Numbered from the stretch's first letter, positions 1-8,219 are shown. The stretch is DNA of 64,000 nt from Lacticaseibacillus kribbianus (GCF_020180945.1 NZ_JAIPUL010000001.1:1240001-1304000), one strand, 5' to 3'. The notes: generated by a model from the sequence alone, not told the origin. Made by a program: numbers and translations.

Positions 1-66
1 AACGTGCCAAGCGCCACCGGGGCCAGCCGCCCCGTGATTCTGGGCAGCGTCACCTACTACGATTGA
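1..66 (+). CDS. C-terminal end of an unidentified protein (partial)
   Basis: The first 66 bases read as an open frame of 21 codons ending in TGA, followed 6 bases later by a strong terminator. The tail ends in VTYYD. The stretch is too short to assign a family. The frame and the terminator immediately after it support a real gene end entering from the left. Confidence 0.6.
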   Translation, partial: NVPSATGASRPVILGSVTYYD

Positions 67-72
67 TCAGCC

Positions 73-101
73 AAAACGCCGCTGGGACCCAGCGGCGTTT
101 T
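73..101 (+). terminator. Rho-independent terminator of the first gene
   Basis: A 14-bp perfect stem (73-86 with 88-101) begins with AAAACGCC and ends in GGCGTTTT, leaving a T-run at the 3' side. It sits directly behind the stop codon at 66. The symmetrical A and T tracts mean it could also work on the other strand. Confidence 0.8.
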
Positions 102-195
102 GAGTTGGCCGGTTTGCCGGCGTCCGACAAGAAGGACACGTTGAATGTCGCCAAGCCCGGCGCCGGCGCGTATACTGGTCGCGGAGGTGTTAACG

Positions 196-534
196 ATGCA
201 TGAAATTCCCCAGACACTTGACGCGGCGAAGGCCCTGGCCGCAAAATCCGCCGGCTCGGCGCACCCGCTGAGCCTCGACACTGTGATTCGACTCGGCCTG
301 CAGAACTGGCTTCAGGAGCTGTGCGACGAGGCCTTCGAGGGCGGCTACCTGACCGTCACGCTCGACGACCGCGGCCTCACTGTGATCGGCATCACCGGCG
401 CGGTGGCATACGCCGAGCCCGATTTTCAGCCGGCGCCCCAGGTTGCCGCGTTCAAGGCAGACGCCCACGCGACGCTGCTGCGCCTGCAGACCAAGGTGCG
501 CCAGCTGGTCGACTCCGGCAAGCTTCAGGGCTAG
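196..534 (+). CDS. Hypothetical protein, 112 aa
   Basis: I do not recognise a family. The ATG at 196 is preferred because GGAGGT lies 8 bases upstream; the in-frame ATG at 145 has no such site. The protein is soluble in appearance, with a helical N-terminal half (AKALAAKSAG, then LGLQNWLQEL) and a later segment rich in beta-formers around TVTLDDRGLTVIGITG. No membrane segment or signal peptide is visible. A similar ribosome site and leader (GGAGGTGTTA) precede the next gene, which starts 62 bases after the stop, so the two may be co-transcribed. Confidence 0.6.
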   Translation: MHEIPQTLDAAKALAAKSAGSAHPLSLDTVIRLGLQNWLQELCDEAFEGGYLTVTLDDRGLTVIGITGAVAYAEPDFQPAPQVAAFKADAHATLLRLQTKVRQLVDSGKLQG

Positions 535-596
535 TAAGCAGATTTCTGGTCAAATCTTCGGTCGCGGTCTACACTGCGGGTATAGGAGGTGTTACC

Positions 597-1217
597 ATGA
601 CCAGCTTACCCCGCCGTGACCCAAGCACCGACCCACTTTTGACCCCGGAAAATTCGGCTCTGCTGGTGATCGACTACCAGCCCACCCAGATTGAATCGAT
701 CCAGTCGATGCCCCACCCGCAGCTTTTGCAAAACGTGGCGCTGACCATCCGCCTCGCGCGGCTCTACGAGGTGCCCATCGTGCTGTCCACCGTCAACGTC
801 GCCACCGGCCGCAACCAAGACACCGTCCCCGCACTGCGCCGCCTGATGCCCGACGTGCCGAGCCTCGACCGTACCAGCATCAACGCGTGGCAGGACCGCG
901 AGTTCCTGGCCGCGGTCCACGACCTCGGCCGTCCGCACCTCGTGATGGCCGCCCTGTGGACCGAGGCCTGCCTGACCTTCCCGGCGCTCGACGCGCTGCG
1001 CGAGGGCTACCAGGTCCACCCGGTGGTCGATGCCGTGGGCGGCACGTCGACCCTCGCCCACGACACCGCGCTGGCGCGCCTGGGCCAGGCCGGCGCCGGC
1101 CTGATCACCAACGCGCAGCTGGCCTGCGAGTGGCAGCGCGACTGGAACCGCACCGCAACCGTGCCCGAGTTCGTCGACCTGCTGGCAGCGGCGGGCGACT
1201 TCGTGAAGCTGGACTAA
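597..1217 (+). CDS. Isochorismatase-family cysteine hydrolase
   Basis: The 206-residue protein has the alpha/beta isochorismatase-like fold signature: LLVIDYQ near residue 23 with the catalytic Asp26, and WTEACLTFPA with the nucleophile Cys125, followed by the VHPVVDAVGG strand typical of YcaC-like members. Such enzymes hydrolyse small amides or related substrates in the cytosol; the substrate cannot be read from sequence. The start at 597 is set by AGGAGGT 9 bases upstream. The gene ends just before a terminator. Confidence is high for the family and low for the reaction. Confidence 0.85.
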   Translation: MTSLPRRDPSTDPLLTPENSALLVIDYQPTQIESIQSMPHPQLLQNVALTIRLARLYEVPIVLSTVNVATGRNQDTVPALRRLMPDVPSLDRTSINAWQDREFLAAVHDLGRPHLVMAALWTEACLTFPALDALREGYQVHPVVDAVGGTSTLAHDTALARLGQAGAGLITNAQLACEWQRDWNRTATVPEFVDLLAAAGDFVKLD

Positions 1218-1243
1218 ACCCAGAGCGGCGCAAGGCGCTCTTA

Positions 1244-1273
1244 GCGGGACGCAGCCTTTGTGTCCCGCGTTTT
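1244..1273 (+). terminator. Terminator after the isochorismatase-like gene
   Basis: GCGGGAC (1244-1250) pairs with GTCCCGC (1262-1268) and is followed by GTTTTTG. The 25 bases before it (1219-1243) match the 5' box of the 120-bp extragenic palindrome family described under findings, so this terminator may have been built from a decayed repeat. Confidence 0.7.
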
Positions 1274-1352
1274 TGTGCGTCCCCCCGCCCGCGACTTGCA
1301 ATCCGCCGCTTTGAGCGCGTAGAATACGGGCAACACCACGAAAGAGGCTACT

Positions 1353-2222
1353 ATGACAAAACTCAAAACGCGGCTGGACGCGTTCTCGGATGCGATCATC
1401 GCCATCATCATCACCATCATGGTGATGAACATTCCACCGGTGCTGCACGACTCGGTGTCGGGCTACCTGCAGCTGGGCAAGAGCGTGGGCATCTACCTGA
1501 TCTCATTTCTCTTCATCGCCAACATCTGGTACCAGCACGCCACCGCCTTCGCCGAGATCGACCGGGTGACCTACCGCCTGCTTTTGCTCGACCTGCTGTT
1601 CCTCGGGCCGCTCGCGCTGATGCCGCTGCTGACCAAGATGATGGCGCTGAACACCACGCGCTGGACCGTCATGCTGTACGGCGCGCTGCAGCTTTTGGTC
1701 AACTGGCTTTTCCGCTGGCTGGCCAAGTCGATCATCCACCTGCAGTACACCGACCGCTCCGAGATGCGCAAGGTCTACACCAAAATCTACGGCGACAACA
1801 ACCTGCTGCTCAGTGCCTGGAGCCTGGTCGCCCTGGTCGCCGCGTACTTTTGGCCAGAGGCGGCGATGTTTTTCTACCTCGCCTACCCGATTCTGATGTT
1901 CGTGTTGAGCGCCCAGGCCCGCCAGCAGTTCTGCGAGGCGGAAAGCCTGCCGGAGGACCAGCAAAAAGAGTACGAGCACCTCACCGCCCTGCAGCGCCGC
2001 GACTTTCAAAAGGCGCACCAGGAGATTCTGGCCGACACCAGCGAACTGCCCGTCGGCTGGGCGCAGTGGCTGGACTCCAACGTCGACCCACGGCGCCGCC
2101 AGCAGCTGCGCAACCGCTACCTGCACGCGACACCGGAGCAGAAGGCGAAAATGGCCTTTTGGCTGCAGCAGGCGCACCGCGCCGGCCACGGCAGGCAGGA
2201 CCGCGGCCGCAACCAGGACTGA
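1353..2222 (+). CDS. TMEM175-family membrane protein (DUF1211)
   Basis: The N-terminus carries the RLDAFSDAIIAI signature of the TMEM175/DUF1211 family, whose bacterial members form tetrameric potassium-leak channels. About six hydrophobic segments follow in roughly the first 190 residues. At 289 residues it is longer than many bacterial members (near 200), because of a charged, soluble C-terminal tail rich in Gln and Arg. The start ATG at 1353 has GAAAGAGG upstream. The gene stands alone between two terminators. Channel activity is inferred from the family, and the role of the tail is unknown. Confidence 0.8.
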   Translation: MTKLKTRLDAFSDAIIAIIITIMVMNIPPVLHDSVSGYLQLGKSVGIYLISFLFIANIWYQHATAFAEIDRVTYRLLLLDLLFLGPLALMPLLTKMMALNTTRWTVMLYGALQLLVNWLFRWLAKSIIHLQYTDRSEMRKVYTKIYGDNNLLLSAWSLVALVAAYFWPEAAMFFYLAYPILMFVLSAQARQQFCEAESLPEDQQKEYEHLTALQRRDFQKAHQEILADTSELPVGWAQWLDSNVDPRRRQQLRNRYLHATPEQKAKMAFWLQQAHRAGHGRQDRGRNQD

Positions 2223-2242
2223 TGACCAGCGCGTAGACGACA

Positions 2243-2283
2243 ACATCCCCGTCAACCGAGAGATTCGGTTGACGGGGATGTTT
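2243..2283. terminator. Bidirectional terminator between convergent genes
   Basis: A 17-bp perfect stem (2243-2259 with 2265-2281) has a 5-base loop and a short T-run. It lies between the plus-strand TMEM175 gene and the minus-strand aldo/keto reductase gene and could serve both. Confidence 0.8.
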
Positions 2284-2309
2284 GCGTCCGTCGGGCGGTT
2301 GCGTGGCAA

Positions 2310-3158
2310 TCAGCCCTGGGTCGAATTGTGCGACTTGCCCGGTGCGGCGTCCGGCATCGCGTCCAGCGCGGCCATGTCCCCATCCGAGATGGTGAAGTCA
2401 AGCTTGGTGTTGGCCACGATGTGCGCCTCGCTGGTCGCCTTTGGCAGCGGCAGCGCACCCTTTTGCAGGACGTAGCGCAGGGCCAGCTGCGAGGTGGAAA
2501 CGTCGTAGTGGGCCGCGATGGCCGCGACGTCCTGGTTGTCGAGCAGGCCGCCGGTGGCCAGCGGCGAGTAGGCCTCAATCAGGATGCCGTGCGCCGCCGC
2601 GAAGCTGGAAATCTTCGGCTCCGTGAAGCCGATGTAGTACTGGATCTGGTCGACCGCCGGCACCACGGTGGTAGTTGCCAGCAGGTTCTCAAGGTCGTGG
2701 GCGTCGAAGTTGGATACCCCGATGGCCCGCGCGGCCCCGGACTCGTAAATCTCCTCGAGCTGCTGCCAGACGGCGGTGTTTTCCTTGTCGTAGCGGGTAC
2801 CGGCCTCGCGCCACGGCCACGGCGCGTGGATCAGGTAGAGGTCGAGGTAGTCCAGCCCGAGGTTGGCCAGCGTCTGATCGAAGTAGTCGCGCACCTCACG
2901 CGCGTCCTTGACCTCGGCGGGCAGCTTCGAGGTCACGAAAATCTCGTTGCGGGGCACGCCGGAATCCTTGATGGCGCGCCCGACACTCTTCTCGTTGCCG
3001 TACACGTACGCGGTGTCGATGTGGCGGTAGCCGGTCTTCAGGGCGGTCAGGACCGCCTGGTACGCGACGTCGCCGTCCGGAATCTGCCAGGTGCCAAAGC
3101 CCACCTGTGGGATCAAAATATCGTTGTTCAGCTTGATAGTCTTAGTTAACACTGTCAT
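2310..3158 (-). CDS. Aldo/keto reductase
   Basis: This 282-residue protein is of the diketogulonate-reductase type. The catalytic tetrad is visible: Asp48 and Tyr53 in HIDTAYVYGNE, Lys78 in VTSKLP and His111 in YLIHAPWPW. The GFGTWQIPDG start and the AIGVSNF and QIQYYIG motifs are typical. It should use NADPH to reduce aldehydes or ketones in the cytosol; the physiological substrate is not evident. The start at 3158 is chosen over the much longer open frame because AGGGGTGA stands 5 bases upstream and the family's N-terminus begins here. The UPF0637 gene lies 47 bases upstream on the same strand. Confidence 0.9.
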   Translation of the reverse strand: MTVLTKTIKLNNDILIPQVGFGTWQIPDGDVAYQAVLTALKTGYRHIDTAYVYGNEKSVGRAIKDSGVPRNEIFVTSKLPAEVKDAREVRDYFDQTLANLGLDYLDLYLIHAPWPWREAGTRYDKENTAVWQQLEEIYESGAARAIGVSNFDAHDLENLLATTTVVPAVDQIQYYIGFTEPKISSFAAAHGILIEAYSPLATGGLLDNQDVAAIAAHYDVSTSQLALRYVLQKGALPLPKATSEAHIVANTKLDFTISDGDMAALDAMPDAAPGKSHNSTQG

Positions 3159-3205
3159 TTTGTCACCCCTTTTGCCACCATTGTAACGCAACTCGGGCGC
3201 AAAGT

Positions 3206-3805
3206 TCACGCCTGAAGCGCACGGTAAAGCGGCGCCAGCGCGGCCACGCGGTCCTGAATGTCGGCCCAAAGCTCGTCGGGCTGGGCGAACAGCGCGCCGT
3301 CTCGGCGGTAGGTCTGGCCGATCAAAAATTCGCCCTTGGCCGTGGCGGTGAAGCCCGCGGCCACCCGGTCGAAGTTCGCGGCGGTCAGCGGCATGACTTC
3401 CTTGCTGGTGTGATCGCGGCCGAGCTCGAATGGGCCCGGCAACGCGAGTGCCAAGTCGCGCACGCGTGTCGGGTCGGGCACCGGCTCGTGCGCCTTGCTT
3501 TCGGTCAAAAGCGCGACCCACAGGAACAGCCGGTCGTCCCACAGCCCAAGCTCCAGGTGCGGCAGCATTTTGTACCCGCGCGGGCTGGCCGAAAGCGCCA
3601 GCCACGTGTCCGGCGGCGGATTCTTGTGCCGGCGCAGGTGGCGCGCCAGGTGCAGCGTCTGCGCCGGTCCGCCCGCCGCCTCAAGTGTCGCAGCCAGCAC
3701 GGGCCCGGCCACCGAAAACTTGGGGTCGAGCCGGGTGCGAATCAGGTTCAGCCGCCCGGCAAGCGTCGGGTCGGCGAACACGGCGAAATCATCGCGATCA
3801 AACAA
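3206..3805 (-). CDS. UPF0637 (DUF1054) family protein, YktB-like
   Basis: The 199 residues match the DUF1054 pattern in order: an N-terminal F..DDFAVF segment, RL..IR..LDPKF, then the AxSxxxRGYKMLPHLELGLWDDRLFLW core. Length is normal for the family (about 200). The function of these small soluble Firmicutes proteins is not established. The gene precedes the aldo/keto reductase on the same strand, so the two may form a transcription unit. Confidence 0.8.
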   Translation of the reverse strand: MFDRDDFAVFADPTLAGRLNLIRTRLDPKFSVAGPVLAATLEAAGGPAQTLHLARHLRRHKNPPPDTWLALSASPRGYKMLPHLELGLWDDRLFLWVALLTESKAHEPVPDPTRVRDLALALPGPFELGRDHTSKEVMPLTAANFDRVAAGFTATAKGEFLIGQTYRRDGALFAQPDELWADIQDRVAALAPLYRALQA

Positions 3806-3855
3806 GTTCTCACGTCCTTATGCTAAACTAAGAGTAAATGCCGATGGAGGTAATC

Positions 3856-4296
3856 ATGACAGACAACGAAGACGTTCAGTCCCGCCTGACCCAGAGCATG
3901 ACGGGCACCCCGCAGACCAACCCGGACGAGCGCCGCCACTACCTGGGCTCCCTGCGCGAGCGGGCCTACCTGCTCGTGACCAACACCCAGGTGCGCGACG
4001 CCCACGCCCTGCCGGCGGTGAAAAAGGCGCTGGCCGAAACCAACGGCCAGGACGGCTACATCCTGCTGATCAACGGCAAGCTGGGCCCGAGCACCACCGC
4101 CCCGTTCATGGGCGCGGCCACCGCGCTGGACTACCCCTTCCGCCTAGTCAACAACGACCAGGCCGACCTGACGCCCAACGGCTGCGCGGTACTGGTCACC
4201 GCAAGCGTCGCCATCAACAAGCCGGACATCGGCCTGCCTTCAGCCCCCAAGGCCCCGGAGGAGAAGCCGAGCCTGTTCGACAGGTTGTTCCACTAA
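3856..4296 (+). CDS. YueI-like protein (DUF1694)
   Basis: The 146-residue protein has the DUF1694 features: a GTPQTNPDERRHYLGSLRER segment near the N-terminus, GYILLINGKL in the middle, and DYPFRLVNND. Function is unknown. The start at 3856 is preferred over the upstream in-frame ATG at 3838 because GATGGAGG lies 6 bases before it. A second, more divergent DUF1694 protein is encoded at 44934-45314 beside the other end of the EPS locus. The C-terminus ends in SLFDRLFH after a Pro/Lys-rich linker. Confidence 0.8.
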   Translation: MTDNEDVQSRLTQSMTGTPQTNPDERRHYLGSLRERAYLLVTNTQVRDAHALPAVKKALAETNGQDGYILLINGKLGPSTTAPFMGAATALDYPFRLVNNDQADLTPNGCAVLVTASVAINKPDIGLPSAPKAPEEKPSLFDRLFH

Positions 4297-4320
4297 AAAG
4301 TCGCCAAGGCGACTTTTTTT
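4296..4320 (+). terminator. Terminator after the YueI-like gene
   Basis: AAAAGTCGCC (4296-4305) pairs with GGCGACTTTT (4308-4317), followed by more T residues. It begins inside the stop codon region. Confidence 0.8.
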
Positions 4321-4364
4321 CTTTGCCAAACAGTGCGACGCGGTGCCGCACCCGCCTCGGCGGG

Positions 4365-5975
4365 TCACTCCGCGTCAAACAGCGCCGCCACCAGCGGCGT
4401 GGCCAGGTCGACGCCGGCCCCCATCTCGGGGTTGGCGTGCACGGCAAGCCGCGGTGCCGGGGTCACCGCCAGCACCCGCGCGGCGTCAGGGTGGTCCGGG
4501 GTCGGCGCGAGGTAGAGGTTGGGGATCGCGATGTCGACGCCGGCCAGCGGCGCGTGCACCGCTTGGGCCGCCGCGATGGCCAGCTGCTTGTAGCCGTCGT
4601 CGATTTCATCGGTCACGGCCACGCCGCGCCCGCCGGTGCTCAGGTTGCTGTTGAAGCGCAGGAACACCGAGTGGCCGCGCAGCGGCACGTCCGCCGGCGT
4701 TTTGCCCTGGCTGGCCAGCACGGCGCGCGCCGCGTCGTCGATGGTCAAGCCGCGGGCGGCGGCCAGTGCTTCGATGGTGCGGCGGCCGTCGCCGACCACG
4801 CCGGCCGGCTCGCACTCGAGCACGGCCAGCACCGCCCCGTTCAGCACGAAGAAGCGGTAGCTGTTGCCCGGCACGAACAGCTCGACCAGCACCGGTCCGA
4901 AGGCGTTGGCCGCGGTGACCGCGGCGGCGAAGGCCTCCCGCGTCGGCGGCAGCATGAACACGGTCACGCCCGCGCCGTGGTGGCCGTTGTTGGGCTTGAC
5001 CACCAGGCTCTTGGCGCTCAGCCCCGCGTCGAAGGCGGCAAGCGCCGCGTCCAGGGTGGTGAAAAGCGCGGCCCGGGGCACCGCAATGCCCGCCGCACCC
5101 AGCAGCGTTTTTTGCGCCTGCTTGCTGTCGCCGGTGGCCGCCGCGGCCGCCGAGTTCAGCTGCGTCACCCGCCCGCGCGCCACCAAGCGCTCGCGGGCCC
5201 CGTCACGCAGCGCCACCAGCTCGGCGGTGCGGTCCAGCACCTGCACGTGCAGGCCGGCCGCGTACGCGGCGGCCATCATGAGCTGCGTGTCCGCCCCAAG
5301 GTCTGCGAGCCCCGGCAGCGGCCGCGTCGCCCGGGCCACCGCCGCCGGTAACGCAGTGGCCGCGGTCAGCTTCGGCGCGGCAAGTCGCGTCAGCCACTCA
5401 CCGCGCGGCGCCTGCATCGCCTGCCACACCGCGGTGTTGAGCCAGTCCAGCGTCGCTGGGGCGATGCCGGCGGGATCGGCGGTCGCCGGCAGGTCAACCA
5501 CCGCAAGCGCCGTCACGGTGGTCACCGCCTCCGCCGTCGCCTGCGCCAGCCCGAGGCGCACGCCGGTCGGCGCGCGCAGCACGGAAGCCAGCGTCTGGCC
5601 CTGGGTGGCGAGTTCCGCCACCCACTGCTTGTACAGCGTGTTGCGAAACGCGACGTAGCCCGGGTCCTTTCTGAACGTCATGGCCGAATACAGCCGACCA
5701 AACAGCGTCTCGGGCAGCGTCAGGCGCACCGTCACCGTGCCGGGGCCGGTCAGCTGCGGCTCCTGCAGCGTGCCCAGAAGCGCCGCCAGCTGATCGGTCG
5801 CCTCGCGCGCGGACGCGAACGCGTCGGTCGTCACGCGCACCGTTTTGGCCGCCTGCGTCACGTACGCGCCGGTGCGGCCGACGCGACCCGCGAACGTCGC
5901 GACCAGCTGGAACTGCGTCTGGTCCTGCAGCGCGGTCAGCTTCAGTGCCTGAATGGTTTCACCTAGTGTCGTCAT
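4365..5975 (-). CDS. GshF-like ATP-grasp ligase lacking a full ligase half
   Basis: The C-terminal ~330 of 536 residues follow the ATP-grasp half of bifunctional glutathione synthase GshF: LHVQVLDRTAE, SLVVKPNNGHHGAGVTVF, FVPGNSYRFFVLNG, GDGRRTI, LRFNSNLSTGGRGVAVTD, GVDIAIP and a final NPEMGAG. Standard GshF is about 750 residues. Here only about 200 residues precede this part, and I do not see the usual glutamate-cysteine ligase motifs. It may therefore be a peptide or amino-acid ligase of another specificity, or need a separate GshA. The start at 5975 has AAGGGGGAG just upstream. A glutathione peroxidase gene lies 2.8 kb away. Confidence 0.75.
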   Translation of the reverse strand: MTTLGETIQALKLTALQDQTQFQLVATFAGRVGRTGAYVTQAAKTVRVTTDAFASAREATDQLAALLGTLQEPQLTGPGTVTVRLTLPETLFGRLYSAMTFRKDPGYVAFRNTLYKQWVAELATQGQTLASVLRAPTGVRLGLAQATAEAVTTVTALAVVDLPATADPAGIAPATLDWLNTAVWQAMQAPRGEWLTRLAAPKLTAATALPAAVARATRPLPGLADLGADTQLMMAAAYAAGLHVQVLDRTAELVALRDGARERLVARGRVTQLNSAAAAATGDSKQAQKTLLGAAGIAVPRAALFTTLDAALAAFDAGLSAKSLVVKPNNGHHGAGVTVFMLPPTREAFAAAVTAANAFGPVLVELFVPGNSYRFFVLNGAVLAVLECEPAGVVGDGRRTIEALAAARGLTIDDAARAVLASQGKTPADVPLRGHSVFLRFNSNLSTGGRGVAVTDEIDDGYKQLAIAAAQAVHAPLAGVDIAIPNLYLAPTPDHPDAARVLAVTPAPRLAVHANPEMGAGVDLATPLVAALFDAE

Positions 5976-6044
5976 GGTCTCCCCCTTGTCATCTTCTCTT
6001 ACTTTACCACGTACGCTATACTGAAGGCGAAAGGACGTGGCAAA

Positions 6045-7313
6045 ATGCAACAACCTCTGGCGTACCGCATGCGCCCCCAGAACCTGGACGAGGTCGTCGG
6101 CCAGCAGCACCTGGTCGGCCAAGACCAGATCATCCGGCGCATGGTGGCGGCCCACCGCCTCAGCTCGATGATTCTGTACGGGCCGCCCGGCACCGGCAAG
6201 ACCAGCATCGCAAGCGCCATCGCCGGTGCGACCAAGTACGCGTTTCGGATGCTCAACGCGGCCACCGACACCAAGAAGGACCTGCAGATTGTGGCCGAGG
6301 AGGCGAAGATGTCCGGCACGGTGATCCTGCTGCTCGACGAGATTCACCGGCTGGACAAAACCAAGCAGGACTTCCTGCTGCCGCACCTCGAATCCGGCCG
6401 CATCGTGCTGATCGGCGCGACCACCGAGAACCCGTACATGAGCATACTCCCGGCGATCCGCTCGCGCAGCCAGATTTTCCAGGTGTTCCCCCTCACGCCG
6501 CAGGACATCGGCAAGGCCGTCGACCGGGCGCTGGCGGATGCCGACCGCGGGCTGGGCAAGTACCCCGTTGACCTCACCGCTTCCGGCCGCGACTACCTGC
6601 TGTCGGCGACCAACGGCGACCTGCGCGCCGCGCTCAACGCGCTGGAGCTGGCCACCCTGTCGACGCCCGAGGTCGCCGGGCGCATCACCCTGGACGACAC
6701 GGTCATGCACCAGTCGCTGCAGCAGCGCGCCATCGCCGGTGACGCGGACGGCGACGCGCACTACGACCTGATCTCCGCCTTCCAAAAATCGATCCGCGGT
6801 TCGGACGTCGACGCCGCGCTGCACTACCTAGCCCGCCTGATCGTGATCGGCGACCTGCCGTCCATCCTGCGCCGCCTGTTGGTCATCGCCTACGAGGACG
6901 TCGGGCTGGCCAACCCGCAGACGGCCAGCCGCACCCTGACGGCGATTCAGTCCGCCGAGCGGCTGGGGCTGCCGGAAGGCCGCATCCCCCTGGCCAACGC
7001 CGTGATCGATCTGTGCCTGGCGCCCAAAAGCAACACCGCCATCGCGGCCATCGACGCGGCCATCGCGGACGTGCAGGCCGGCAAGTCCGGCAGCATCCCC
7101 GACGACCTGCGCGACGCCCACTACAAGGGCGCCGCGGCCCTGGGTCACGGCGTTCACTACAAGCTTCCCCACGACTACCCCAACGGCTTCGTCAAGCAGC
7201 AGTACCTGCCGGATAAGCTGCGTGGGCGACACTACTACCAGCCCAAGCAGACCGGCAAGTACGAGGCGGCGCTGGCGCAACGGCTGGCCCAGCTTCGCCA
7301 GTGGCAGCAATAG
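6045..7313 (+). CDS. rarA: Replication-associated recombination protein A (RarA/MgsA)
   Basis: A 422-residue AAA+ ATPase. It has Walker A GPPGTGKTS (residues 46-54), Walker B LLLDEIHRLD, sensor 1 GATTENPY and an arginine-finger region SRSQIFQV, followed by the RarA C-terminal domain ending in HDYPNGFVKQQYLP and HYYQPKQTG. RarA acts at stalled replication forks with SSB and the clamp-loader-like tetramer fold. The start ATG at 6045 has AAGGACG upstream. It is divergent from the GshF-like gene. The 6S-like RNA immediately downstream is a conserved neighbour of rarA in Firmicutes. Confidence 0.95.
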   Translation: MQQPLAYRMRPQNLDEVVGQQHLVGQDQIIRRMVAAHRLSSMILYGPPGTGKTSIASAIAGATKYAFRMLNAATDTKKDLQIVAEEAKMSGTVILLLDEIHRLDKTKQDFLLPHLESGRIVLIGATTENPYMSILPAIRSRSQIFQVFPLTPQDIGKAVDRALADADRGLGKYPVDLTASGRDYLLSATNGDLRAALNALELATLSTPEVAGRITLDDTVMHQSLQQRAIAGDADGDAHYDLISAFQKSIRGSDVDAALHYLARLIVIGDLPSILRRLLVIAYEDVGLANPQTASRTLTAIQSAERLGLPEGRIPLANAVIDLCLAPKSNTAIAAIDAAIADVQAGKSGSIPDDLRDAHYKGAAALGHGVHYKLPHDYPNGFVKQQYLPDKLRGRHYYQPKQTGKYEAALAQRLAQLRQWQQ

Positions 7314-7355
7314 CGGTTACAACCGCGCCAGATCAATCTTTGAAGGCGCTGATTC

Positions 7356-7384
7356 TTGCCATTTTGCCCGGACAGTGCTACGAT
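7356..7384 (+). promoter_or_regulatory. Sigma-A promoter of the 6S-like RNA
   Basis: TTGCCA (7356-7361) and TACGAT (7379-7384) are separated by exactly 17 bases. The predicted start near 7391 coincides with the outer stem of the RNA. Confidence 0.7.
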
Positions 7385-7390
7385 AAGTGC

Positions 7391-7607
7391 ATGGAAGATT
7401 CCTAAGATGTGCGCGCTTTCCTGTTATCAGTTGACCGAACAGTTTCGAGACCTTGGGACCGGAAGTGGCGCATACCGTGACGTTATCTCACTTAATGTCT
7501 AACGTGTGCGTCGTCTGGGCCCACTTGCTTAACAGCGGGTTTCAACGATTTGGAAAGAGAACGGCATCAATTTAGCCTTCCGTGGCCGGCTTCGCGCCGG
7601 TTTTTTT
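7391..7607 (+). ncRNA. ssrS: 6S RNA-like (ssrS / Lacto-usp position)
   Basis: No protein is encoded here. The transcript would be about 215 nt and closes on itself. CATGGAAG (7390-7397) pairs with CTTCCGTG (7577-7584); further in, GATG with CATC and CTTTCC with GGAAAG flank internal loops, giving the long, bulged hairpin expected of 6S RNA, which binds RNA polymerase and mimics an open promoter. Context agrees: it follows rarA and precedes a small membrane gene plus usp, the place where 6S RNA and the Lacto-usp RNA motif are reported in lactic acid bacteria. It ends in an intrinsic terminator (CCGGC/GCCGG, then seven T). I cannot run a covariance search, so the class is inferred. Confidence 0.75.
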
Positions 7608-7611
7608 GTGT

Positions 7612-7731
7612 CCAGAGTGCAGCAAGGCGCTCTTAGCCGGCCGGCTAGCGTAGGCTTGGGGCTTGGACCGCACTTTGGCCCGAGCGCCAAGCCTAGCTAG
7701 ATGAGCCGGCGTTGCCTTGCGTAGCTCGACG
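7612..7731 (+). repeat. 120-bp extragenic palindrome, copy 1
   Basis: It starts with CCAGAGTGCAGC and ends with GTAGCTCGACG. Arms pair in order: GCAAGGC with GCCTTGC, AGCCGG with CCGGC, TAGGCTTGG with CCAAGCCTA. The tip contains GCACTTTGG. It directly follows the 6S RNA terminator and abuts copy 2. Confidence 0.8.
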
Positions 7732-7732
7732 T

Positions 7733-7851
7733 CCAGAGCGAAGCGGGGTGCACTTAGGCCACCGGCCAGCGTAAGGCAAGTGCTTGGGCGCACTTTGCCC
7801 CGAGCGCTTGCCTTAGCTGGACGAGTGGCCGCTACCCCGCATAGCTCGACG
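7733..7851 (+). repeat. 120-bp extragenic palindrome, copy 2
   Basis: End boxes CCAGAGCGAAGC and ATAGCTCGACG match copy 1, but the stems differ with pairing kept: GCGGGGT with ACCCCGC, GGCCAC with GTGGCC, TAAGGCAAG with CTTGCCTTA. A 21-base start of a third unit (ATCAGAGCGAAGC) follows at 7852. Confidence 0.8.
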
Positions 7852-7934
7852 ATCAGAGCGAAGCTTGACGCCTGGCCGCCGCCCTTCCCCCACCGCGTGG
7901 CGGCGTGTACAATGAGGCTATCGAACCGGAAAGG

Positions 7935-8219
7935 ATGACCGTCTTGATTACCGTTGTTTTTATCGTCTTTGCCCTCCTTCAGCTCGGGCTGGGCTACTAC
8001 CTCCTGGCGCACCGGCGCGCCAACTTCCTGAACCTCGCTGAGGTGCCCGCCGCGCTTGGCCGCGAGCTGACCGGGTTTGCCGTCGGGTTCGGCGCCAGCG
8101 CCCTCGTCAGCCTGGTCGCCGCCTTCGTGTCGACCACCGTCTTGCAGCTGATCGCGCTGGTGCTGGCGGCCGTCATCGCGGGCCTGCTGGGGCTTCGCGT
8201 GCCGAAATACCTGCGCTAG
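7935..8219 (+). CDS. Small integral membrane protein of the usp operon
   Basis: About 94 residues with three hydrophobic stretches: VVFIVFALLQLGLGYYLLA, a second beginning near GFAVGFGASALVSLVAAF, and LQLIALVLAAVIAGLLGL. It ends in RVPKYLR. I do not recognise a named family. The start is uncertain: the ATG at 7935 directly abuts GGAAAGG, whereas a TTG at 7944 has ideal 9-base spacing from it. The in-frame start at 7905 is unlikely, since it lies within a probable -10 region (TACAAT). The gene lies 54 bases before usp, the arrangement described for lactic acid bacterial usp operons behind 6S/Lacto-usp RNA. Confidence 0.7.
   Translation: MTVLITVVFIVFALLQLGLGYYLLAHRRANFLNLAEVPAALGRELTGFAVGFGASALVSLVAAFVSTTVLQLIALVLAAVIAGLLGLRVPKYLR

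Noticed and set aside
7612-7872. Tandem repeats considered as a CRISPR array
   Set aside because: Units are about 120 bp palindromes with varying arms and no short identical repeat-spacer pattern; no cas genes are in the window.
7905-7934. Upstream start for the small membrane protein gene
   Set aside because: The ATG lies inside a probable promoter -10 region and has no ribosome site.
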